Assembly (NCBI GenBank): GCA_021772415.1
Contig: JAJFMA010000294.1
Coordinates: 1-39,988, forward strand
Length of the DNA: 39,988 nucleotides
Reading direction: 5' to 3'
Source of the DNA: Chlamydiota bacterium
GTDB taxonomy: Bacteria; Chlamydiota; Chlamydiia; Chlamydiales; JAJFMA01
This document shows, piece by piece, positions 34,455 through 39,988 of this stretch. A program made the position numbers and the translations under genes. The notes beneath the pieces were generated by a model. That model made no database searches, had not been told where the DNA came from, and saw only the letters and a list, made by a program, of their open reading frames with translations. Every line of letters begins with the position of its first letter. Positions within the stretch are counted from its first letter, which is position 1.

Positions 34455-37400
34455 ATGGATACCACCTCTTTAACGAGCACAAGCAGCTCGCCACGACCCT
34501 TTTCACTCAAAAATATTCTTTTCTCACCTGCTCAACTGTCTGCATCACTTTCGCAGGGACGTGACTTAGCCTCACGATGTGTGGTGGCAATTTTGGCGAC
34601 AGCCAGATACCGTTCGGTCATTTCCGATGCGATGCAAAGAGTATGTGACGTTGCCAATCACTACATTTTCAATCTAGCGTTCAGTCGCTGCAATGGGGGA
34701 GACGAAAGCACTCATCAAAGCATCTCGCTGCATGATCGGATCGCGATGAAGATCACCTATGGCGTCCACTACGCGCAGGAACATCTGCATGATTTAGCCG
34801 CCTTAATACAGCAGCTTCCACTGACCATAGATTTTGGCGACGGCGCGTTGTTAGCCCAGTCGTTGCCACAACTAAGTTGCGAGACCCGAGATAAGCTCTT
34901 TCCACCAAATCTAGAGATTTGTGTCGGCGAAGAGATGTGTCTCATGAATCGCGGTATCGTGGCCTCTATTTTTCCATGTCTTATGGATCACTATGATTCA
35001 GAAGCTAGTGCTCCTTTGTCTTTGGACGGTACTCACCTTACTGTCGACATCCTCCAACATGTTGTATCTGCCTATTTGGAACATGGTCGCTTCGTACTTG
35101 AACCGTGCGATGATGCGTGGATTTGTGGGCTTATCGAACTTGCTACTGTGTCTGGCAATACAGACTTAGCACATTGTGTCGATGCTCTCGCTGCAAGTCG
35201 CTGCTCCCCAGAATTGCCCAATATAAGCTGGATCTGTGGTTACGCATATACCCGCTGCAGCAACGGAATCTACCTTCCACAGCTACATGAAAAAGTATGT
35301 CAACTAGCAAATGACTTCGAAGGGATCGAGCTTGTAGAAAGCGAAACCTCACACACAGTAGCTGTTGGCTCAATCGAAATCCTCGACGACAATACCTGCA
35401 AAATACTGAGCGTCCTCATACAATGTGCCAGCTCTGTACGCATCAACGACGAAACAGCCCTTCAGCGCCTCAGCCCCTACTGGGACGACGGAATGAATCA
35501 TGTAATTAAGCACCTCTCTATAGTGGTTCAGCACGATCAGGCATTCGTACTTGAGACATTAAAAAGAAAGTTTGGACCACAAAGCCACTTTTCCGTGGAA
35601 CGGGACCCCGATGGGATAATACTATGGTGCTGGAAAAGAACCGATGAGCCGCTTTGGAACCTTGACATGCCACGTTGCCTCGAGCTCATAGCGAGAGACC
35701 CGTCCCTGGCCCGGGTCAAGCAAAGCTCGTACAAGGGTGGTGAAGCGTACAGCTTAGTCTACAATGACCCATCAAAGACGTCTGCACCACTCGAGGAGAC
35801 GTTAGCTTGTTTACAAACAAGCGATGTCACCTATCTCGACATAAACCGTATTCTCGACAAGCACGACATTCAGGCGCTACGGCGATTTACAGCTCTGCAA
35901 CACCTAACGGCACAGATACAAAGCAAATCAGGGCTAAAAGCTCTTGTGGAACTCACGGAGGCCTTAGGAACTCTTACAGTAATCTGGATTGTGTCGCTGC
36001 TCAACAGCTTCCCTGTTACATATTGGAACGAGGCAATAGCGAAGCTTAGAAACGTAGAAGACCTTACCATTGAGGTACCTGCTGCTCAATTTAAACAAGG
36101 TGGATGGGACATTAAAGCACCCAATTCACCTATAGAAACGCTGTCTCTTATATCCTCCGATGGCGTGGCTGTGGGCAGGCGGGGTCTAAATGCCTTCAAA
36201 TTCAATTTACCTTTTCTCAAAACCCTCGATCTTGAAGAAATCAACACTAAGCTTACGGGGAAGCTCATTCAAAAACTCATGAATGCGCTACCCAAACTGG
36301 CATTCTTACGAGTTGCCAAGCTTCATGAAGCACTAGATCTATATGTCTTTCTATTCCGAAGCCGAAAGCGTCATCCCCAGTTGCACATAGAGCTGCCTAA
36401 CAAATTTATTGGGTGGCAACAGCGGCACCCCGAAGGCGAGAAGCAGCATCCCACTACGAAGGTATGGAGTTATGCATACTGTCCAAGTGAAACCTGCAGG
36501 CCTCATCCTACCGATACAGTGGATATTGCCGAGGAGCAAGCGCAGCCTTCACAAGCCGCTAGCCAACAGTTAGCTCTACCTAACGGAGACCTATGCTCTA
36601 TTGAATCAGTAGCATCCGAACTATTGGGCATGCTTCCAAAGTGGGGATGGAACCCCCACTCAGAAGCGACTACACACTGCTATTATGGCTTAGTAGCCCA
36701 GTGCCTCTTTGATGAGATCATGAATACTCCAATGGCGTCACGTGGGGATCCAAAAATATGGCTCAAAGCCACTATCGCATTTCTACTAAGGAAGTGTGAC
36801 GCACGCAATCTGCAGCTGCTATCCGATTTACTATCGCAATTAGAAAGCGATGACAAGGGGCCTAATATTGCCACGATTGGGAGTATCCTAAGGGAGGCCC
36901 TTGTTCCTTCGATGAGCACACAACAGACTCTAGAACTCTTAGCAGACACACCTGTCACGTGTCGTGACGGAGAGACCACGCTAGTAAGTCGTTATCTTAT
37001 CGCGCTTGCTGGAACAGTAATGACTCATGCTATCAACACTCTACCCCATCGGCAGAGTATGGATTTCAAACACTACACGAAAGACGTTTTCAGCATCGCT
37101 TACCACGGACTTGTCTTTGGGAATGAAGGGTGTGATATAGCCTCTGTAGCAACCGAAGATCTTGTAGCGCTGATGGAGTTGTGGGAGCTTTGGAATGCAG
37201 AGGGTACTCTCACATACTGTCTTACACGATGCGATCAAGAGCTAGCTCTGCGCACGGATCGTCTGAATCTTAACTCCGAGCAAGACAGGAGAGTATTTGG
37301 ATGCCTACTACACTTTGTAAGGGGAAATCATGCTGACTTCCCCGCGTTCACAATGCGGAGTTGTATAGGACAAATTAACAGCATGTATAGACGGGTAGGA

Positions 37401-39056
37401 TTTTCAATCCACAACCACGGTCCTAAAGCCGTCTCTAGTGCAGGTCAAAACTATGCCATCGACATAATCAATCCGGAGTGTTTAAGTGATTCCGATGCTT
37501 TCCACTGTTTTGAATGGATTCTTCCTCAGGCCTGTGAACTTCGATTCATTAACGAAGAACACCTGCTTTGGCTGGTCAATCACATTGACCAAAGCTCCTT
37601 GCCCCCCACCATGGATCTGTCACTCACCATGGAACTGCTACCATCATGTGACGTACTCACCGCTATACTCAGAACACTTACTGAGAAGGGCGCTAATGTG
37701 CGGTCATTAAAATGGAGCCACGAATCAGTTCGCCTCACCATCGGTTTCAGTGATGACGGAACTACCCAAAATGAACACCTCACGCAGCTACTTACGGCAT
37801 CACAACTAGCGAACATAATGTACACTATACATCTTGAGCACTATAGCAACGACCAAGCAGCCCATCAACTATATGTAAAGAATGGCCTTCTCGAAATTCG
37901 TATAAATAGCGGACATTCACTCGTTGTTCTAAATGCCCTTGCACGCAACTACTGCGGACCCATCAATGTCTCGCAAGGCGCATCCATTAAAATGAATACA
38001 GCACTTGGAACTCCCGTCAACAGTTGCAATGAGCTTCTATTCAGTGATGTCAGACGATTAACGGCTGTATCGCAGCTGTCTCATCTAGTAAGTCTCAAGA
38101 CATATGTAGCCATGAACAACTGTCGTCAGCTGAGAAAAGGCTTTTCTCAAGTTGCTGAAGGATGTCCACAACTCTCAAGCCTTAACGTAGTTCTACATGA
38201 GAATCTCGAACGCAGACATGTGCAACATGGCGACGGTGTCTGCCCTAGTATTGGGTGTCTCAACGTATTGGGAGATGTGAAGGAGGTCAAGCTTCAGTGC
38301 GAGGATCCACGATCTGCGGAAGTGATGTCAACTCTTGTTACCCAAGCAGTGAGATGGACTTCACTAATGGTAGTATCCAATTTCTGTGGGCTGTCACCGG
38401 ATAAACTCAGCTCCATAATACAGCACTGTCAGCATCTTGACAGCATGGGGATATCGATCAGTCAATCCGACTTGCGAAATCCCTACACACATTCCGGCAT
38501 TGATAAGACTGCGCGTAACGTCATTGGTGACGAACACATATCTAGAATTGTCGAACACCTACCTAATCTAAAGCAGTTATCTCTAAACACAACACTATAC
38601 AATCACATATCTGGTGTTGGTCTCCATCAAATTGCACGGATCAAAGGCTTGGAATCTCTTGTCACTTCGGTGAATGTATCGTGGACGGATACCGATCTTG
38701 CTAACATCGCTGCGTTGTCGCAATTAAAGACATTGCATCTTCAAGGGAACCTAAATTTGTGCACTGGTAGGGGACTTGCAAATGTCATCAGCCATTTGGA
38801 TAAGCTCACGGATATTCACCTGCCTAAGGTGAAATTTGCGGATTCGGATGAGCGTCGGCTACTAGCCAATGCGTGCGCTGAAGTCGAATCCGTTAATTTG
38901 GGTAATCTAAAAAGTGACACACAATTCCAACAGGCCTTAAGCATCGCCCAGGATAGCAGCAGACGGGCCCGTAGGCTAGGAGAAAAAAGCCGCCTAAAAC
39001 GCGAAGCCCACATAGCTAAGAAGAAGAAAGCGGATGAAGACGATATATCTATATGA
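34455..39056 (+). CDS. Giant BTB-like/LRR protein with two tandem units
   Basis: A 1533-residue soluble protein, no signal peptide. Unit 1 has a BTB-like region at about 148-250 (LFPPNLEICVGEE, MNRGIVASIFPCLM, then LIELATVSGNTDLAHCVDAL). The shared module follows at about 258-400 (SWICGYAYTRCSNGIYLPQL, EGIELV, ILSVLIQCASSVRI, DGIILW), then leucine-rich repeats at about 445-650. Unit 2 repeats the order: BTB-like at about 828-930 (VTCRDGETTLVSRYLIALAG, EDLVALMELWELW), module at about 945-1103, and LRRs at about 1195-1485 (NLKQLSLNTTLYNHISGVGL, LKTLHLQGNLNLC). A basic tail ends KKKKADEDDISI. BTB plus LRR proteins are expanded in amoeba-associated chlamydiae. I infer a host ubiquitin-system effector; domain calls are by eye. 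Confidence 0.75.
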   Translation: MDTTSLTSTSSSPRPFSLKNILFSPAQLSASLSQGRDLASRCVVAILATARYRSVISDAMQRVCDVANHYIFNLAFSRCNGGDESTHQSISLHDRIAMKITYGVHYAQEHLHDLAALIQQLPLTIDFGDGALLAQSLPQLSCETRDKLFPPNLEICVGEEMCLMNRGIVASIFPCLMDHYDSEASAPLSLDGTHLTVDILQHVVSAYLEHGRFVLEPCDDAWICGLIELATVSGNTDLAHCVDALAASRCSPELPNISWICGYAYTRCSNGIYLPQLHEKVCQLANDFEGIELVESETSHTVAVGSIEILDDNTCKILSVLIQCASSVRINDETALQRLSPYWDDGMNHVIKHLSIVVQHDQAFVLETLKRKFGPQSHFSVERDPDGIILWCWKRTDEPLWNLDMPRCLELIARDPSLARVKQSSYKGGEAYSLVYNDPSKTSAPLEETLACLQTSDVTYLDINRILDKHDIQALRRFTALQHLTAQIQSKSGLKALVELTEALGTLTVIWIVSLLNSFPVTYWNEAIAKLRNVEDLTIEVPAAQFKQGGWDIKAPNSPIETLSLISSDGVAVGRRGLNAFKFNLPFLKTLDLEEINTKLTGKLIQKLMNALPKLAFLRVAKLHEALDLYVFLFRSRKRHPQLHIELPNKFIGWQQRHPEGEKQHPTTKVWSYAYCPSETCRPHPTDTVDIAEEQAQPSQAASQQLALPNGDLCSIESVASELLGMLPKWGWNPHSEATTHCYYGLVAQCLFDEIMNTPMASRGDPKIWLKATIAFLLRKCDARNLQLLSDLLSQLESDDKGPNIATIGSILREALVPSMSTQQTLELLADTPVTCRDGETTLVSRYLIALAGTVMTHAINTLPHRQSMDFKHYTKDVFSIAYHGLVFGNEGCDIASVATEDLVALMELWELWNAEGTLTYCLTRCDQELALRTDRLNLNSEQDRRVFGCLLHFVRGNHADFPAFTMRSCIGQINSMYRRVGFSIHNHGPKAVSSAGQNYAIDIINPECLSDSDAFHCFEWILPQACELRFINEEHLLWLVNHIDQSSLPPTMDLSLTMELLPSCDVLTAILRTLTEKGANVRSLKWSHESVRLTIGFSDDGTTQNEHLTQLLTASQLANIMYTIHLEHYSNDQAAHQLYVKNGLLEIRINSGHSLVVLNALARNYCGPINVSQGASIKMNTALGTPVNSCNELLFSDVRRLTAVSQLSHLVSLKTYVAMNNCRQLRKGFSQVAEGCPQLSSLNVVLHENLERRHVQHGDGVCPSIGCLNVLGDVKEVKLQCEDPRSAEVMSTLVTQAVRWTSLMVVSNFCGLSPDKLSSIIQHCQHLDSMGISISQSDLRNPYTHSGIDKTARNVIGDEHISRIVEHLPNLKQLSLNTTLYNHISGVGLHQIARIKGLESLVTSVNVSWTDTDLANIAALSQLKTLHLQGNLNLCTGRGLANVISHLDKLTDIHLPKVKFADSDERRLLANACAEVESVNLGNLKSDTQFQQALSIAQDSSRRARRLGEKSRLKREAHIAKKKKADEDDISI

Positions 39057-39096
39057 GACCCAAAGACCCAGATTTCCACCCAAATCTTGTACATAA

Positions 39097-39202
39097 ATGG
39101 CTCTGGAGCCATGAGTCGGCCTTACAGGCCTCCGGGATTTTCTACGCTTCACCCCACCCTGCCGGGTGGGGCTACAATAAGTCGACCCTTCGGGCCTCAT
39201 GA
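39097..39202. repeat. Half copy of the 5668-5849 repeat
   Basis: TCGGCCTTACAGGCCTC (39116-39132) and the CCCCACCC..GGGTGGGG hairpin with CTACAATAAGTCG (39151-39184) occur in the same order and orientation as the right half of the element at 5781-5849. A small ATGGCTC/GAGCCAT stem (39097-39112) and CCCTTCGGGCCTCATGA (39186-39202) flank them. No matching left half is present. It lies in the gene-free stretch 39057-39394, whose remainder shows only a CTAGCCCC-like fragment near 39322. Confidence 0.75.
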
Positions 39203-39394
39203 AAATGTAAATGTATTTGGAACGCCTGCGAAGTTTCCTGACCGTTTCGTGGGGTCGATACATTAACAAAACATGTGTCGCACTTACAGCGCTTCGGTGA
39301 TTGCTTTGCCTATCTAAGGCTAGCCCCTCTTGGCTATAAAGCTATCGGGATTTCTCCCCTTAAGACAGGACCCAACCATGTAAGGTCCCATGCT

Positions 39395-39988
39395 CTAAAT
39401 GCGCAGGGCGTCGGTGATTTTTGCTACTAATTGCGAAGTGTTGGTATCTGCGAAGGTGTAGGCGTAGACTTTTCGACGTTGTTCGCTGATTTTAGGATTT
39501 TCGTCATCTAGAACTACGGAGATACGCTCAAAGAGCTTGGAATAGTCCTGCGAATCGATGACATGTCCACAGCGATAGAGATAGGCGCTGCGGTCCTCGT
39601 GAGTGCGTCCTGACTCATTAAGGAAGAACATAGGACGATCAAAGGCTAGGTAGTCATAACCAACTGCTGAGTGGTCACCGACATAGACATCACACGCACT
39701 AAGCAGTGGATAGATGAGTGGGTATTCGCTAAGGAACTGCACATTAGGGCGCTGTTCGTGTTCAGCGACGATACGCATGACCTCTAACATGTTCTCGTCG
39801 TCATGCTCGAGATTAGGATGGAGCTTAATGAGTAGGTTGTAGTCGTCAGGAAGAGCTCCTAAAATCGTCTCGACAGCAGAAAAGAATGATGTAGAGCTTT
39901 CGGAGTCTCTCCATGTAGGGGCGTAGATAATTACAGGTTTGCCCGCATCAAAGTGCTGTAAGACATCTTCTTGCACATGTGCATCGAA
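39395..39988 (-). CDS. CDP-glycerol glycerophosphotransferase family protein, partial
   Basis: The C-terminal ~197 residues of a TagB/TagF-type transferase; the frame is open to the window edge, so the start is missing. Family features are PVIIYAPTWRDS, LLIKLHPNLEH, PLLSACDVYVGDHSAVGYDY and AFDRPMFFLNESG, which form the GT-B-like active site that moves glycerol-phosphate or a related group from a CDP donor. In chlamydiae such a protein would act on a surface polymer or lipid; the acceptor is unknown. It converges with the giant BTB/LRR gene. Confidence 0.85.
   Translation of the reverse strand, partial: FDAHVQEDVLQHFDAGKPVIIYAPTWRDSESSTSFFSAVETILGALPDDYNLLIKLHPNLEHDDENMLEVMRIVAEHEQRPNVQFLSEYPLIYPLLSACDVYVGDHSAVGYDYLAFDRPMFFLNESGRTHEDRSAYLYRCGHVIDSQDYSKLFERISVVLDDENPKISEQRRKVYAYTFADTNTSQLVAKITDALRI

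Overview
This window reads as chromosomal DNA of a chlamydia outside the genus Chlamydia, a Parachlamydia-like or environmental member of the phylum. The main evidence is gene content and order. lpdA, lipA, then the type III secretion genes sctJ, a SctK-like gene, sctL, sctR, sctS and sctT match the order known from Chlamydia trachomatis (CT557-CT564). nth, mnmE, psd and secA lie together as in CT697-CT701, and ruvC and ruvA follow a coiled-coil gene as in CT503-CT501. Heptosyltransferase-like and CDP-glycerol-transferase-like genes, together with large BTB-like/LRR and SET/ankyrin proteins, point away from the reduced Chlamydiaceae. Base composition looks balanced in the housekeeping parts and more AT-rich just upstream of the accessory genes (by eye, not computed).

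Layout. Positions 1-5619 hold a eukaryote-like UDP-sugar pyrophosphorylase (-), a family 9 glycosyltransferase, a coiled-coil protein, and ruvC-ruvA. A hairpin-rich gap (5620-6122) follows. mnmE and nth run leftward (8128-6123). Two small membrane-protein genes converge near 8.9 kb. A secreted 140-residue protein is tightly linked to psd (9710-11042). A Bax inhibitor-1 family gene (-) and secA (+) diverge at about 12.1-12.3 kb. A zinc-ribbon membrane protein (-) and a lipoprotein (+) diverge at 16.1 kb. lpdA, lipA and a HEAT-like gene form one compact run (16890-20283). The sct operon occupies 20847-25393. A small membrane protein, a CocE-type hydrolase and a LicC-like nucleotidyltransferase follow.

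From about 28.7 kb to 39.1 kb the window is accessory and probably concerned with the host. It has an ankyrin plus SET domain protein, a secreted protein of unknown role, and two neighbouring large genes (583 and 1533 residues). By reading, these two share a BTB-like fold pattern followed by a common module. The larger one looks like two such units fused in tandem, each ending in leucine-rich repeats. I infer that these are candidate effectors for the secretion system in the same window. A CDP-glycerol-type transferase runs off the right edge.

Non-coding structure is prominent. Nearly every long gap holds a large inverted repeat. One class is made of GC-rich mini-hairpins arranged symmetrically (5.7, 28.8-29.1, 31.7-32.0 kb, and a half copy at 39.1 kb). 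A second class is made of long arms built from short periodic words (20.4 and 25.5 kb, with single arms at 11.1, 15.5 and 30.6 kb). I saw no tRNA, rRNA, CRISPR array, insertion sequence or replication origin.
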